Part shown: positions 19,744 to 30,579 of the stretch, piece by piece | Layout of the letters: every line of letters begins with the position of its first letter | How positions within the stretch are numbered: position 1 is the first letter of the stretch | Source of the DNA: Pseudomonas rustica | Lineage (GTDB): Bacteria > Pseudomonadota > Gammaproteobacteria > Pseudomonadales > Pseudomonadaceae | Direction: 5' to 3' | DNA: 64,000 nt | Assembly (NCBI RefSeq): GCF_018336155.1 | Contig: NZ_JAGYHF010000001.1 | Span: 372,001 to 436,000 of the forward strand | Notes under the pieces: generated by a model | The model's database searches: none | Told to the model about the DNA's origin: nothing | Seen by the model: the letters and a program-made list of their open reading frames with translations, nothing else | Program-made: the position numbers and the translations under genes

Positions 19744-22497
19744 GTGCTCAAGAAACTGGGAATCAAAGGTCGCGTGTTGTTGCTGACCTTGTTGCCGACC
19801 AGCCTGATGGCGCTGGTGCTGGGTGGCTATTTCACCTGGATGCAGCAGTCCGACTTGCAGAGCCAATTGATGCAGCGCGGCGAAATGATCGCCGAACAAC
19901 TGGCCCCGCTGGTCGCACCCGCCATGGGTCACGGCAACAATGAGTTGCTGGAGCGCATCGCCACGCAATCCCTTGAACAACCCGACGTACGCGCGGTGAC
20001 GTTCCTAGCGCCGGATCGCTCGCCGCTGGCCCACGCCGGCCCGACCATGCTCAATCAAGCGCCGAGCGGTGACAGCGCGCAACTGCAACGACGCAGCGGC
20101 AATGACGCGACGCGTTACCTGATGCCGGTGTTCGGCAAGCATCGCAACCTCGCCGGCGAATTGATCCCGGCAGAGTCCGATCGCTTATTGGGCTGGGTTG
20201 AACTGGAACTCTCGCACAACGGCATGCTGCTGCGCGGTTATCGCAGCCTGTTTGCCAGCCTTCTATTAATAGTCGCCGGTCTGGCCGGTGCCGCGCTGCT
20301 CGCGTTGCGCATGGGCCGCACCATCAACCGTCCGCTGGGCCAGATCAAACAGGCCGTCGCGCAACTCAAGGACGGTCATCTGGAAACCCGCCTGCCACCG
20401 CTCGGCAGTCAGGAACTGGACGAACTCGCTTCCGGCATCAATCGCATGGCCGGCACCCTGCAGAATGCCCGCGAAGAGTTGCAGCACAGCGTCGATCAGG
20501 CCACCGAAGACGTGCGTCAGAATCTGGAAACCATCGAGATCCAGAACATCGAACTGGATCTGGCGCGCAAAGAAGCGCTGGAGGCGAGCCGGATCAAATC
20601 CGAATTCCTCGCCAACATGAGCCACGAGATCCGCACGCCACTCAACGGCATTCTCGGCTTCACGCATCTGTTGCAGAAAAGCGAACTGACCCCGCGTCAG
20701 CTCGATTATCTGGGCACCATCGAAAAATCCGCCGACAGCCTGCTGGGGATCATCAACGAGATCCTCGACTTCTCGAAAATCGAGGCCGGTAAACTGGTGC
20801 TCGACCATATTCCATTCAACCTGCGCGACCTGTTGCAGGACACTCTGACCATCCTCGCCCCGGCCGCGCACGCCAAGCAATTGGAGCTGGTCAGTCTGGT
20901 GTATCGCGACACGCCGCTGTCGCTGGTCGGCGATCCGCTGCGCCTCAAGCAGATCCTCACCAATCTGGTCAGCAACGCGATCAAGTTCACCCGCGAAGGC
21001 ACCATCGTCGCCCGCGCCATGCTCGAAGAAGAGCACGAAGACAGCGTGCAACTGCGCATCAGCATCCAGGACACCGGCATCGGCCTGTCGAATCAGGACG
21101 TGCGCGCACTGTTTCAAGCGTTCAGTCAGGCCGACAATTCGTTGTCGCGCCAGCCCGGCGGCACCGGGTTGGGGCTGGTGATTTCCAAACGTTTGATCGA
21201 GCAGATGGGCGGCGAGATCGGTGTCGACAGCACGCCGGGCGAAGGCTCGGAATTCTGGATCAGCCTGAGCCTGCCGAAAACCCGCGACGACGCCGAAGAC
21301 CTGCCCGCCGCGCCGCTGCTCGGGCGCCGCGTGGCGGTGCTGGAAAATCACGAACTGGCGCGTCAGGCCTTGCAGCATCAACTGGAAGATTGCGGCCTCG
21401 ACGTCACGCCGTTCAATACCCTCGAAACCTTGACCAATGGCGTCACCGGCGCGCACCAGACGGATCAGGCGATTGATCTGGCGGTCATCGGCATCACCAG
21501 CAACGACATGTTGCCGGAGCGCTTGAACCAGCACATCTGGGATCTCGAACACCTCGGCTGCAAGGTGCTGGTGCTGTGCCCGACCACCGAACAGACACTG
21601 TTCCATCTGTCGGTGCCCAACCCGCACAGCCAGTTGCAGGCGAAACCGGCCTGCACGCGCAAGTTGCGCCGGGCCCTGTCCGATCTGGTCAATCCGCGCC
21701 AGATGCGCAGCGAACCGGGCGAACCGTTGTCGAGTCGCGCGCCGCGTGTGCTGTGCGTCGATGACAACCCGGCAAACCTGTTGCTGGTGCAGACCTTGCT
21801 CGAAGACATGGGCGCCAAAGTGCTCGCGGTCGAGAGCGGTTACGCCGCCGTCAAAGCCGTGCAAACGGAATCCTTCGATCTGGTGCTGATGGACGTGCAG
21901 ATGCCCGGCATGGACGGGCGCCAGAGTACCGAAACCATTCGCCAGTGGGAAAGCGAGCGGCATTGCACGCCGCTGCCAATCGTCGCCCTCACCGCCCACG
22001 CGATGGCCAACGAAAAACGCGCGCTGCTGCAAAGCGGCATGGACGATTACCTGACCAAACCGATCAGCGAGCGGCAACTGGCGCAGGTGGTACTGAAGTG
22101 GACCGGTCTGGCGTTACGCAATCAGGCGCCGGATCGACTCAGCGACAGCGCTGCACTCAACCATGAATTGCCGGTGCTCGATCACGACGAAGGTTTGCGC
22201 CTGGCCGCCGGCAAAGCCGATCTGGCGGCGGACATGCTGGCGATGCTGCTGGCCTCGCTTGAAGCCGACCGCGAAGCGATTCGCACGGCCCGCGACAGCC
22301 ACGATCAAAACGCTTTGCTCGAGCGCGTGCATCGCCTGCATGGCGCCACCCGTTACTGCGGCGTGCCGCAATTGCGCGCGGCCTGCCAGCGCAGCGAAAC
22401 CCTGCTCAAGCAGGATGACCCCAAGGCCTCGGCAGCGCTGGATGAACTGGAACGCTCGATCAATCGCCTGGCCACGCAAGCGAAGATCAGCGCCTGA
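19744..22497 (+). CDS. gacS: Hybrid sensor kinase GacS (BarA/GacS)
   Basis: A 917-aa tripartite kinase, the usual GacS length. The GTG start at 19744 has AGGAG 6 bases upstream and gives the family N-terminus [20 protein letters not shown]. Order: helix about 10-30, periplasmic loop, second helix about 165-188, HAMP, HisKA His294 ([11 protein letters not shown]), HATPase with [11 protein letters not shown], receiver with Asp717 ([10 protein letters not shown]) and HPt with His863 ([12 protein letters not shown]). GacS phosphorylates GacA to drive rsm small RNAs and so controls secondary metabolism and biofilm. gacA is not in the window. Confidence 0.97.
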   Translation: MLKKLGIKGRVLLLTLLPTSLMALVLGGYFTWMQQSDLQSQLMQRGEMIAEQLAPLVAPAMGHGNNELLERIATQSLEQPDVRAVTFLAPDRSPLAHAGPTMLNQAPSGDSAQLQRRSGNDATRYLMPVFGKHRNLAGELIPAESDRLLGWVELELSHNGMLLRGYRSLFASLLLIVAGLAGAALLALRMGRTINRPLGQIKQAVAQLKDGHLETRLPPLGSQELDELASGINRMAGTLQNAREELQHSVDQATEDVRQNLETIEIQNIELDLARKEALEASRIKSEFLANMSHEIRTPLNGILGFTHLLQKSELTPRQLDYLGTIEKSADSLLGIINEILDFSKIEAGKLVLDHIPFNLRDLLQDTLTILAPAAHAKQLELVSLVYRDTPLSLVGDPLRLKQILTNLVSNAIKFTREGTIVARAMLEEEHEDSVQLRISIQDTGIGLSNQDVRALFQAFSQADNSLSRQPGGTGLGLVISKRLIEQMGGEIGVDSTPGEGSEFWISLSLPKTRDDAEDLPAAPLLGRRVAVLENHELARQALQHQLEDCGLDVTPFNTLETLTNGVTGAHQTDQAIDLAVIGITSNDMLPERLNQHIWDLEHLGCKVLVLCPTTEQTLFHLSVPNPHSQLQAKPACTRKLRRALSDLVNPRQMRSEPGEPLSSRAPRVLCVDDNPANLLLVQTLLEDMGAKVLAVESGYAAVKAVQTESFDLVLMDVQMPGMDGRQSTETIRQWESERHCTPLPIVALTAHAMANEKRALLQSGMDDYLTKPISERQLAQVVLKWTGLALRNQAPDRLSDSAALNHELPVLDHDEGLRLAAGKADLAADMLAMLLASLEADREAIRTARDSHDQNALLERVHRLHGATRYCGVPQLRAACQRSETLLKQDDPKASAALDELERSINRLATQAKISA

Positions 22498-22579
22498 CCC
22501 AGTGCAACACCGCCTACCGCTGTTGCCGCTAAAGTGCTCGCGGGTGTTTCAACCCGCGTCGATGCTCCAGGAGGATTTC

Positions 22580-23569
22580 ATGCGCACGATCGTTTTCAGC
22601 AGTCAGACCTACGACCGCGACAGCTTCCTCGCCGCCGACTGCCCGGCGGATCTCGAACTGCATTTTCAACCGGCCCGGCTCAGCCTCGACACAGCGGCCC
22701 TCGCCAATCAGCACGAAGTAGTCTGCGCGTTTATCAATGACGACCTCAGCGCGCCGGTGCTGGAACGCCTCGCCGCTGGCGGCACACGGCTGATTGCCTT
22801 GCGTTCGGCGGGTTACAACCATGTCGATCTGCCTGCCGCCAAGCGTTTAGGACTGGCGGTCGTGCGTGTTCCCGCGTATTCGCCGCATGCTGTCGCTGAA
22901 CATGCGGTGGCGCTGATTCTCGCCCTCAACCGTCGTCTGCACCGCGCCTACAACCGCACCCGCGAAGGCGACTTCACCCTGCACGGTCTGACTGGTTTCG
23001 ATCTGGTTGGCAAAACGGTGGGCATCGTCGGCACCGGGCAGATCGGCGCGACCTTCGCGAAAATCATGCACGGTTTCGGCTGCAAGTTGCTCGCTTACGA
23101 CCCGTATCCAAACCCGGACGTTGTCGCTTTGGGCGCGCGTTATTTGAGCCTGCCGGAGTTGCTCGCGCAGTCGCGAATCATCAGCCTGCACTGCCCGCTC
23201 AATGAGCAGAGCAAACACCTGATCAACCGCGATTCACTGGCGCACATGCAGGCTGGCGCGATGCTGATCAACACCGGGCGCGGCGGACTGGTCGACACGC
23301 CAGCGCTGATCGACGCACTGAAGGATGGGCAACTCGGTTATCTGGGACTGGATGTTTACGAAGAAGAGGCGCAGCTGTTTTTCGAGGATCGTTCGGACTT
23401 GCCGTTGCAGGACGATGTGCTGGCGCGGTTGCTGACCTTTCCTAACGTGATCATCACCGCGCATCAGGCGTTTCTCACGCGCGAGGCACTGGGCGCGATC
23501 GCGGCAACCACGCTGCACAACATCGCGACCTGGGCGGCGGGTGCGCCGCAGAATCAGGTCGAGGGCTGA
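22580..23569 (+). CDS. ldhA: D-lactate dehydrogenase-type 2-hydroxyacid dehydrogenase LdhA
   Basis: A 329-aa NAD-dependent enzyme reducing pyruvate to D-lactate. A perfect AGGAGG lies 5 bases before the ATG. Visible: LRSAGYNHVDL (substrate part), the Rossmann motif VGIVGTGQIGATF near 152, NTGRGGLVD with the catalytic Arg region, the Glu in the DVYEEEAQLFFED part and the His in TAHQAFLT. PAO1 has ldhA directly after gacS too, so the order is conserved. It converges with the zinc-ribbon gene, 3 bases apart. Confidence 0.95.
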   Translation: MRTIVFSSQTYDRDSFLAADCPADLELHFQPARLSLDTAALANQHEVVCAFINDDLSAPVLERLAAGGTRLIALRSAGYNHVDLPAAKRLGLAVVRVPAYSPHAVAEHAVALILALNRRLHRAYNRTREGDFTLHGLTGFDLVGKTVGIVGTGQIGATFAKIMHGFGCKLLAYDPYPNPDVVALGARYLSLPELLAQSRIISLHCPLNEQSKHLINRDSLAHMQAGAMLINTGRGGLVDTPALIDALKDGQLGYLGLDVYEEEAQLFFEDRSDLPLQDDVLARLLTFPNVIITAHQAFLTREALGAIAATTLHNIATWAAGAPQNQVEG

Positions 23570-23572
23570 CCG

Positions 23573-24028
23573 TTATTTCGGCGACAGCGACGACGCCAGA
23601 ATCAGCAAGGCCAGCCAGCCGAAGCCGAACAGCCGTTGTTTCGCCGAATGCCCGTTGCGCAGCAGGAACCAGACAAACACCATCGGCAGCAGGAAGATCA
23701 TGATCTTCAGCCAACCTTCGACCGGGCGGCTGCCATCGGCATTGATCTGCGGTGAAACCGGTTGCGCCGCTTGCTGACGACGACGGCGTCCTGCTGCGGC
23801 GGGCATCACTTTCGGTAGCGGTTCAGCGGCGGGCGGGACAACGGCCTCCGGCACAGCCTTGTTGCGCGGCAGGCTGCCGAAAGAAATCGTCGAGGCCTTC
23901 GTGGGGGCAGCGGCGGCCTGCGCTTGCACATGCGCCGCTTGCTCGGCCATCGGGGCCCCGCAATGAATGCACACCAAGGCTTCGGAACTGATGTTCCGCT
24001 TGCATTCATAACATTCGATCAGCGCCAT
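23573..24028 (-). CDS. Zinc-ribbon membrane protein of unknown function
   Basis: A 151-aa protein. Residues 5-25 form a zinc ribbon (CYECKRNISSEALVCIHCG, two CxxC pairs); the middle is Ala/Pro-rich and low complexity; the C-terminus has one or two hydrophobic segments (WLKIMIFLLPMVFVWFLL, then FGWLALLILASSL), so it is likely anchored in the inner membrane with the ribbon in the cytoplasm. The start at 24028 puts the ribbon at the N-terminus and has a GGAA upstream. Function unknown. Confidence 0.8.
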   Translation of the reverse strand: MALIECYECKRNISSEALVCIHCGAPMAEQAAHVQAQAAAAPTKASTISFGSLPRNKAVPEAVVPPAAEPLPKVMPAAAGRRRRQQAAQPVSPQINADGSRPVEGWLKIMIFLLPMVFVWFLLRNGHSAKQRLFGFGWLALLILASSLSPK

Positions 24029-24161
24029 GTTCCGTTCCTTCAGAGTCGAGGGCGGCAGTTTGCCATGGGTGCGGGTCGATTTGAACCGGATCGAAGGTCG
24101 CACGCGCGCATCATCCTGCAATCGAGCCCGTGCTAGCATGTCGCGCATATTTGGAGGATCC

Positions 24162-24596
24162 ATGGTCGAACACGATTTCCGCTACACGCTGATGAACCCG
24201 CAACACACCCTCACCGAATGCCGCGCCCTCGTTCCGGGCCGCTATCAGGTCACCGGCAACGGTGGTTCGATCCGCATCGGTGACGCGCTGTTGGTCACCC
24301 TCAAAGGCAGCAAGGATTTGTCCATGCGCCTGACCGTCGAAACCGTCCGCCACCTGATCAATCCACCGGGCCAATGGACTGCGATGACCACCGGCCCGGT
24401 GTTCGGCGAACTGGCGATCCACACCTGGCAAGTCAACTGCGACAGCTGCGCCAAAGAGCTGAGCTTTGAATTCGCCGTGGACGCCAAGCTGGGCAAAACC
24501 GCAGAGAAACCGGCCGCCACCGCGCGGATTGCCGAGCTGGGCTGGAAAGCCGTTGGCGACAAGCACCTGTGCCCGAAATGCCAGGAGCCTGCGTGA
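24162..24596 (+). CDS. Uncharacterised protein with C-terminal Cys pairs
   Basis: A 144-aa soluble protein. GGAGGA lies 4-9 bases before the ATG, which decides this start over longer open frames. The N-terminal two thirds look like a beta-rich domain; the last third holds CDSCAKE (near 102) and CPKCQEP (near 137), two CxxC pairs that could bind one zinc. Its stop overlaps the next gene's ATG (TGATG), so it is coupled to the META lipoprotein gene. I do not recognise the family. Confidence 0.75.
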   Translation: MVEHDFRYTLMNPQHTLTECRALVPGRYQVTGNGGSIRIGDALLVTLKGSKDLSMRLTVETVRHLINPPGQWTAMTTGPVFGELAIHTWQVNCDSCAKELSFEFAVDAKLGKTAEKPAATARIAELGWKAVGDKHLCPKCQEPA

Positions 24597-25000
24597 TGAA
24601 ACGCTTTGCCCTGACCGCGTTGGTCGGTGTTGGTCTAGTGGGTTGTGCGGCTGAGCCTGTGCAACTGCAACAAAACCGCAGCTACATCCTGGAATGGATC
24701 GGTGAACGGCCATTGATGGATTACAGCCATCTGACCGTGACCCTCGGCGAGGATGGTCGCGCTTACGGCAACGGCGGCTGCAACCATTGGTTCGCGCCGT
24801 ACACGCTGGAAGGCGACAAGCTGAGCTTCGGCAAAATCGGCAAGACCCGCAAACTGTGCGCGCCGGCGTTGATGGAGCAGGAGCAACGCTTCCTCGAGGC
24901 GCTGGAACATGTCGAGCGCTGGGACATCTCGCCGATCGAGCAGATGCGCTTCTGGCCGGCTGAAGGCAAGCCTTTGCGTTGGTGGCTGGAAGAGGGTTGA
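24596..25000 (+). CDS. META (DUF306/HslJ) domain lipoprotein
   Basis: A 134-aa lipoprotein: signal peptide with lipobox LVGC (Cys17), then a META domain with GNGGCNHWFAPYTLEGDKLSF, where the GxGGCN motif is the hallmark. HslJ-type proteins sit in the outer membrane and are linked to stress or novobiocin resistance in E. coli; the role here is unknown. It is translationally coupled to the preceding gene. Confidence 0.85.
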   Translation: MKRFALTALVGVGLVGCAAEPVQLQQNRSYILEWIGERPLMDYSHLTVTLGEDGRAYGNGGCNHWFAPYTLEGDKLSFGKIGKTRKLCAPALMEQEQRFLEALEHVERWDISPIEQMRFWPAEGKPLRWWLEEG

Positions 25001-25014
25001 TTGTTCAGCCGCAA

Positions 25015-25121
25015 AAAAGATCGCAGCCTTCGGCAGCTCCTACATGAGTCCACGTACCCCCTGTAGGAGCTGCCGAAGGCTGCGATCTTTTGATCGTTCC
25101 CACGCTCCGGCGTGGGAACGA
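25015..25121. repeat. REP-like repeats, family A pair plus short family B palindrome
   Basis: Family A arms face outward-in (aagatcgcagccttcggcag at 25017, tgtaggagctgccgaaggct from 25062), followed by a small family B hairpin (gatcgttcccacgctccgg and partner) up to 25121. It separates the META lipoprotein gene from the converging thioredoxin-like gene and may serve both as a transcription stop. Confidence 0.85.
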
Positions 25122-25138
25122 GCCTGACTGGCAACAAT

Positions 25139-25606
25139 CTATTTAGTAGCCTGCAACGCCTCCAGCTTCGCCATCACCCCCGCCGCCGTCTGCTCGCCCA
25201 TCAGCTGTTCACGCACCTTGCCCTTGTTGTCGATGATGTACGTCACCGGCAGCGCTTCACTGCGCGGCACGTCGAACAACTCCGCCGGATCCTGCGCCAG
25301 CACGGTGAACTTGATACCGAGTTTTTCACTGGCCTCTTTCAGCTCCGCGCCCTGCACGTTGTCGAAGTTAACCCCGAACACGCCGACGTTCTTGCCCTTG
25401 AGTTCGTCCGCCAGATGATTGAGTTCCGGAATCTCCGTTCGGCACGGCCCGCACCATTCGGCCCAGTAGTTGAGCACTACCCATTGTTTGTCCAGACGCT
25501 CGGACGCGACTTTCTGCCCGTTCTGGTCGATGCCGTAGTCGTTACCGCAGCCCCCCAGCATCAACGCCCCGATAATCGTCAATGCCGCTGCCAATCGCCG
25601 TGTCAT
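25139..25606 (-). CDS. Thioredoxin-like (TlpA/ResA-type) lipoprotein
   Basis: A 155-aa protein with a lipoprotein signal (MLGGC, Cys20) and a thioredoxin fold with the redox motif WCGPC (Cys52, Cys55) and the cis-Pro loop ALPVTYIID. It is expected to be a membrane-tethered periplasmic thiol-disulfide reductase, as in the TlpA family; the target (cytochrome maturation or another) cannot be read from the context. It is divergent from arsC. Confidence 0.88.
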   Translation of the reverse strand: MTRRLAAALTIIGALMLGGCGNDYGIDQNGQKVASERLDKQWVVLNYWAEWCGPCRTEIPELNHLADELKGKNVGVFGVNFDNVQGAELKEASEKLGIKFTVLAQDPAELFDVPRSEALPVTYIIDNKGKVREQLMGEQTAAGVMAKLEALQATK

Positions 25607-25719
25607 GTCATGTTCCTTGTGAAAATTTAAACGCGCCTGCGACCCATCGCCTCTGACGGTTCTGGATTGCGCGCTGCACAGTTAGAATAGCCGCCACTTT
25701 ACGCCAGAAGCGACCCGCC

Positions 25720-26666
<947 letters not shown>

Positions 26667-26668
26667 CG

Positions 26669-27094
26669 GTGGCGAAGAAGCCGAAAGTCCTGCCCTCGGT
26701 CGAGTGGCTTGAGCCGCGCGTGAAAGCGATGCGGGTGGTCAGTCTGCTGAGCTTTTTTGCCTTGGCCGGGTTGCTCGCTGCGTACTATCTGATCTTCGCC
26801 GATCTGCACGGCGCGCGGCCGTGGGTGATTCTGCTGGTCGAGCTGATCCCGTGGCTGGTTCTCGCCCCGGCGATGATCATGGGCAGCGCCCGTGGTCATT
26901 CGTGGATGTGTTTTGTGGTGAATCTGTATTTCATCAAAGGCGCACTGGCGGCGTATGACCCGAACCGACAGTTGTTTGGTGTGCTGGAGATGGTCGCGAG
27001 CCTGGCGGTGTTTTGCTCGGCGCTGTTGTATGTGCGGTGGCGGTATCAGTTGAATCGCAAGTTGGCGGGTGAAGGCGAGATCAGCGTCGCCTGA
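26669..27094 (+). CDS. DUF2069 membrane protein
   Basis: A 141-aa inner-membrane protein with four hydrophobic segments (about 24-45, 51-70, 78-92, 105-125). It fits DUF2069, a family of unknown function often found after wrbA. The GTG start lies 2 bases after the wrbA stop, so it is coupled to it. An association with the quinone pool is suggested only by this neighbourhood. Confidence 0.85.
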   Translation: MAKKPKVLPSVEWLEPRVKAMRVVSLLSFFALAGLLAAYYLIFADLHGARPWVILLVELIPWLVLAPAMIMGSARGHSWMCFVVNLYFIKGALAAYDPNRQLFGVLEMVASLAVFCSALLYVRWRYQLNRKLAGEGEISVA

Positions 27095-27103
27095 GCTGAC
27101 GCC

Positions 27104-27169
27104 TTCGCGAGCAAGCCCGCTCCCACAGGGAAACGCATTCCAAAATGTGGGAGCGGGCTTGCTCGCGAA
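27104..27169. repeat. REP-like inverted repeat, family C
   Basis: Arms ttcgcgagcaagcccgctcc at 27104 and its inverted partner ending cgcgaa at 27169, between two converging genes. Confidence 0.9.
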
Positions 27170-27184
27170 TGGGGCGACGCGGTC

Positions 27185-27859
27185 TTAATGGTTAACGGTA
27201 TAAGCAAGCATCATCGAAATCTGGCTCATCGGCCGTCCGCCGCTCTCTTCATGCCACTGATTGAAGACATTCTGCACAATCGCCAGATCGCGCTGGCTGG
27301 TCGGCACCTTGTCGACGATCTTCTGCGCATTCAGCGCCGCAACCACGTCGTAGCTCGGCACAAAAGTATCCTTGCCGACCATGCGCAAAAACCGTGGCGC
27401 TGACAGCCCGCCGAGTTGATGGCCGTGCTTTTTCAGGTACGTCCACAATCCGACAATATCGGTCACCGGCCAGTCGGCGATCAGTGCGCCGAAACTGCCC
27501 TTGTCCTTTTCCACATCGAGAATGAACTGCGCATTGCGCGGTACGCTTTTCAGCTTGCCGAGGTGGCGAATGATCCGCGCATCCTGCATCAGGCGTTCGA
27601 GGTGTTCGGCGCTCATCAGCACGACTTTTTCCGGATCGAACTTGAAGAACACTTCTTCGAAGGATGGCCACTTGGCGTCGACCAGACTGTGCTTGAGGCC
27701 GGCACGGAACACGCGCAGGGCCATGGTCGAAAGGTAGCGGTCGTCGCTGATTTTGCGCAGTTGTGCGGGAGTCTTGGGAACGGGCAGATGGGCTTCCAGT
27801 TCAGCCGCCGAACCGAAGCGGTTCAGACAGTATTCGTGCAGCCACTTGTAATCGCGCAT
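27185..27859 (-). CDS. DNA-3-methyladenine glycosylase I (Tag-like)
   Basis: A 224-aa protein. The central segment (SFEEVFFKFDPEKVVLM, then LMQDARIIRHLGKLKSV and NAQFILDVEKDKGSF) matches the Tag family of base-excision repair enzymes that remove 3-methyladenine. The N- and C-terminal parts are less like E. coli Tag, and the protein is about 35 residues longer, so this is a Pseudomonas-type branch. The Tag zinc site is not obvious. It lies alone, upstream of a family D repeat and ttcA. Confidence 0.7.
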   Translation of the reverse strand: MRDYKWLHEYCLNRFGSAAELEAHLPVPKTPAQLRKISDDRYLSTMALRVFRAGLKHSLVDAKWPSFEEVFFKFDPEKVVLMSAEHLERLMQDARIIRHLGKLKSVPRNAQFILDVEKDKGSFGALIADWPVTDIVGLWTYLKKHGHQLGGLSAPRFLRMVGKDTFVPSYDVVAALNAQKIVDKVPTSQRDLAIVQNVFNQWHEESGGRPMSQISMMLAYTVNH

Positions 27860-27902
27860 GCCCTCTCCTGGTGAATTGAATAAAGAAACTAATGCGGGGC
27901 CC

Positions 27903-27999
27903 TGTGGTGAGGGGATTTATCCCCGATGGGGAGCGGAGCAGCCCCAGACTATTCTGGGAGCGCTTCGCGCTCCAACGGGGATAAATCCCCTCGCCACAA
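27903..27999. repeat. REP-like inverted repeat, family D
   Basis: Arms tgtggtgaggggatttatcc at 27903 and its partner ggggataaatcccctcgcca near 27978-27999, with an inner short hairpin (tctgggagcgcttcgcgctc). Confidence 0.9.
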
Positions 28000-28025
28000 A
28001 AGGCGCGGCCACATAAAAATGGGGT

Positions 28026-28850
28026 TTACAGATTGACGACGTTCACGAAGCGCGAAGCCGCGGTTTCGTCGATCTTCAGGCTGGTGAAGTCGAACAGGTT
28101 GCGGTCGGCCAGTTGCGACGGGATGACATTCTGCAGACTGCGGAAGATGCTTTCCGTTCGACCGGGTGTCTTGCGTTCCCAGTCCAGGAGCATTTCCTTG
28201 ACCACCTGACGCTGCAGGTTTTCCTGCGAACCGCAGAGGTTGCACGGGATGATCGGGAATTCTTTGAGGTCCGAATAGGCCTGAATGTCTTTTTCGTTGC
28301 AGTACGCCAGCGGACGGATCACCACGTTGCGGCCGTCGTCGGCGCGCAGCTTCGGCGGCATGGCTTTCAGCGAACCGTTGAAGAACATGTTGAGGAAGAA
28401 CGTCTCGACGATGTCGTCACGGTGATGACCGAGGGCCATTTTCGTCGCGCCGATTTCGTCGGCAAAGGTGTACAGCGTGCCGCGACGCAGGCGTGAGCAC
28501 AGCGAGCAGGTGGTCTTGCCTTCCGGGATCAGTTCCTTAACCACCGAGTAGGTGTCTTTCTCGACGATGTGGTATTCGACGCCCAGTTCTTTCAGATAGG
28601 CCGGCAGCACGTGCTCGGGGAAGCCTGGCTGCTTCTGATCCATGTTCACCGCGACGATCTCGAACTTGATCGGTGCAACCTTCTGCAGGTGCAGCAGCAC
28701 GTCGAGCATGGTGTAGCTGTCCTTGCCCCCGGACAGGCAGACCATGACCTTGTCGCCGTCTTCAATCATGTTGAAGTCAGCAACCGCTTCGCCGGCCAAG
28801 CGGCGCAGGCGCTTTTGCAGTTTGTTCTGGTTGACCGTAAGAGTGCCCAT
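28026..28850 (-). CDS. ttcA: tRNA 2-thiocytidine(32) synthetase TtcA
   Basis: A 274-aa cytosolic tRNA-modifying enzyme that thiolates C32. The ATP PP-loop SGGKDS is at 40-45; the cluster cysteines Cys115 and Cys118 (TTCSLCSRL) and the second CxxC pair Cys203/Cys206 (IPCNLCGSQ) are both present; [10 protein letters not shown] near 141-150 is typical. Complete length. In this genome it stands alone between repeats. Confidence 0.97.
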   Translation of the reverse strand: MGTLTVNQNKLQKRLRRLAGEAVADFNMIEDGDKVMVCLSGGKDSYTMLDVLLHLQKVAPIKFEIVAVNMDQKQPGFPEHVLPAYLKELGVEYHIVEKDTYSVVKELIPEGKTTCSLCSRLRRGTLYTFADEIGATKMALGHHRDDIVETFFLNMFFNGSLKAMPPKLRADDGRNVVIRPLAYCNEKDIQAYSDLKEFPIIPCNLCGSQENLQRQVVKEMLLDWERKTPGRTESIFRSLQNVIPSQLADRNLFDFTSLKIDETAASRFVNVVNL

Positions 28851-28950
28851 GACGCGAAATCCGTGAGGTGTGACGAAAGGCCGGCATTTTACGCAAAAAC
28901 CCCGCGTGGGCGAAGCTTACCGACCGGCCGCATTCTGAAATGCATAATCA

Positions 28951-29034
28951 TGTAGGAGCTGCCGAAGGCTGCGATCTTTTGATTTGGATTTTTAAAACAA
29001 GATCAAAAGATCGCAGCCTTCGGCAGCTCCTACA
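28951..29034. repeat. REP-like inverted repeat, family A
   Basis: Arms tgtaggagctgccgaaggct at 28951 and cagccttcggcagctcctac ending near 29034, with a gatcaaaagatc-type inner part. Confidence 0.92.
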
Positions 29035-29244
29035 GGATAGGAAGTTCGATAACTCAAGACTGTACGGCGATTAAGCCACGTGTTTACAGCGCGATTTGCT
29101 CTAAGCCCCTAATACCTGTGCGGTTAAGTCCTTTCTATACTGCGACATAAGGTCGCACACATCCATGACCTGACTTTGCTCGGCCTCATTGGCCCGTAGG
29201 CGCTCCGTTGGGGGGCGATGGCAATAACAAGAGGAGTGACTGGC

Positions 29245-29847
29245 ATGATCCATCACGTAGTGGGACTTTTTACCCACCCCGATCAGGAATGGAAGGAAAT
29301 CCGTGGCGACCAAGAGGAAAGCATCAGCCACATGTACCTGACACACACGCTGATTCTGGCGGCGATCCCCGCCATTTCGGCGTTTATCGGCACTACCCAG
29401 GTCGGCTGGGTGATCGGTAACCGCGCGCCAGTAATGCTCACCGTCGAAAGCGCGATCTGGATGACCGTCATGTCGTACCTGGCGATGCTTGGCGGCGTCG
29501 CGGTCATGGGCGCTTTCGTGCACTGGATGGCGCGTACGTACGACGCCAACCCGAGTCTGGCCCGTTGTGTCGCATTCGCCACTTACACCGCAACGCCGTT
29601 GTTTGTCGGAGGTTTGGCGGCGCTGTATCCGCATATGTGGCTGGGGATGATCGTCGGCACGGCGGCCATCTGTTACACGGTTTATCTGTTGTACGTGGGG
29701 CTGCCGACGTTCATGAATATTCCGTCGGATGAAGGTTTCCTGTTCTCAAGCTCAGTGCTGGCGGTGGGTCTGGTGGTGCTGGTCGCCATCATGGCGTTTA
29801 CCGTGATCGTCTGGGGGCTGGGCGTAGGGCCTGTCTACACCAACTAG
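29245..29847 (+). CDS. Yip1 family inner-membrane protein
   Basis: A 200-aa protein with five hydrophobic segments (about 38-58, 70-97, 112-135, 138-155, 168-192), fitting the Yip1 domain. GAGGAG 8 bases before the ATG at 29245 decides this start over an upstream in-frame one. Function in bacteria is unknown. It is followed by a hairpin and then by sprT on the same strand. Confidence 0.85.
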   Translation: MIHHVVGLFTHPDQEWKEIRGDQEESISHMYLTHTLILAAIPAISAFIGTTQVGWVIGNRAPVMLTVESAIWMTVMSYLAMLGGVAVMGAFVHWMARTYDANPSLARCVAFATYTATPLFVGGLAALYPHMWLGMIVGTAAICYTVYLLYVGLPTFMNIPSDEGFLFSSSVLAVGLVVLVAIMAFTVIVWGLGVGPVYTN

Positions 29848-29864
29848 CAAACGTCTTGTTCATA

Positions 29865-29886
29865 AAGGCCGCCGCGAGGCGGCCTT
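29865..29886 (+). terminator. Hairpin after the Yip1 gene
   Basis: Stem aaggccgcc / ggcggcctt with a 4-base loop followed by only a few T residues (ttgtcg). Likely a partial terminator before sprT. Confidence 0.6.
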
Positions 29887-29975
29887 GTCGTTTGCCGGAT
29901 GACCATTCGGCAGCTCGACGATTCGCAAGTCCCCAGGGTTGCGGCATACTCGACGTCTCTGGAGATCCATCAAGC

Positions 29976-30470
29976 ATGCCCGAGCAACTCAATACCCGCG
30001 TCGAAGACTGTTACCAACTCGCTGAATCCTTTTTCAAACGTCACTTCCAACGCCCTGTCGTCAGTCTCAAGCTGCGCGGGCAAAAAGCCGGTGTCGCGCA
30101 TTTGCACGAGAACCTGCTGCGCTTCAATCCGCAGCTGTACCGGGAAAACACTGAACATTTCCTCAAACAAACTGTGGCCCACGAAGTTGCGCACCTGATC
30201 GCCCATCAGTTGTTTGGCGACCGCATTCAGCCGCACGGCGAGGAATGGCAATTGATCATGCGCGGGGTTTACGAACTGCCGCCGGATCGCTGCCATACCT
30301 ACGCCATTAAACGTCGCAGCGTTACCCGCTATATCTACAAATGCCCGTGCGTGGACAGTGATTTTCCGTTCTCGGCGCAGCGGCATAGCCTGGTGCGGCA
30401 GGGGCGGCGGTATTTGTGTCGTAGCTGCCGGAATACGTTGGTGTTTAGTGGTGAGATGCGGGTGGAATGA
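29976..30470 (+). CDS. sprT: SprT family zinc metalloprotease-like protein
   Basis: A 164-aa protein with the zincin motif HEVAH (His69-His73, Glu70) in TVAHEVAHLIAHQLFG and a C-terminal zinc ribbon (CPC near 131, CRSC near 155). This is the standard SprT plan; its cellular target in bacteria is not settled. The start at 29976 (MPEQLNTRVEDCYQLAE) is where family similarity begins, although the frame is open upstream. Confidence 0.92.
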   Translation: MPEQLNTRVEDCYQLAESFFKRHFQRPVVSLKLRGQKAGVAHLHENLLRFNPQLYRENTEHFLKQTVAHEVAHLIAHQLFGDRIQPHGEEWQLIMRGVYELPPDRCHTYAIKRRSVTRYIYKCPCVDSDFPFSAQRHSLVRQGRRYLCRSCRNTLVFSGEMRVE

Positions 30471-30476
30471 CCCCCC

Positions 30477-30579
30477 GATCGTTCCCATGCTCGGCGTGGG
30501 AACGCCGCCATGGACGCTCCGCGTCCACTGTGACGCAAAGCGTCACGGGATTCATTCCCACGCAGAGCGTGGGAACGAG
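30477..30579. repeat. REP-like inverted repeat, family B
   Basis: Unit from gatcgttcccatgctcggcg at 30477 to the partner gcagagcgtgggaacgag at 30579. It separates the converging sprT and CoA-transferase genes. Confidence 0.9.

Noticed and set aside
20266..22077. A 603-codon open frame opposite gacS
   Set aside because: Antisense shadow of GacS; no ribosome site or known domain.
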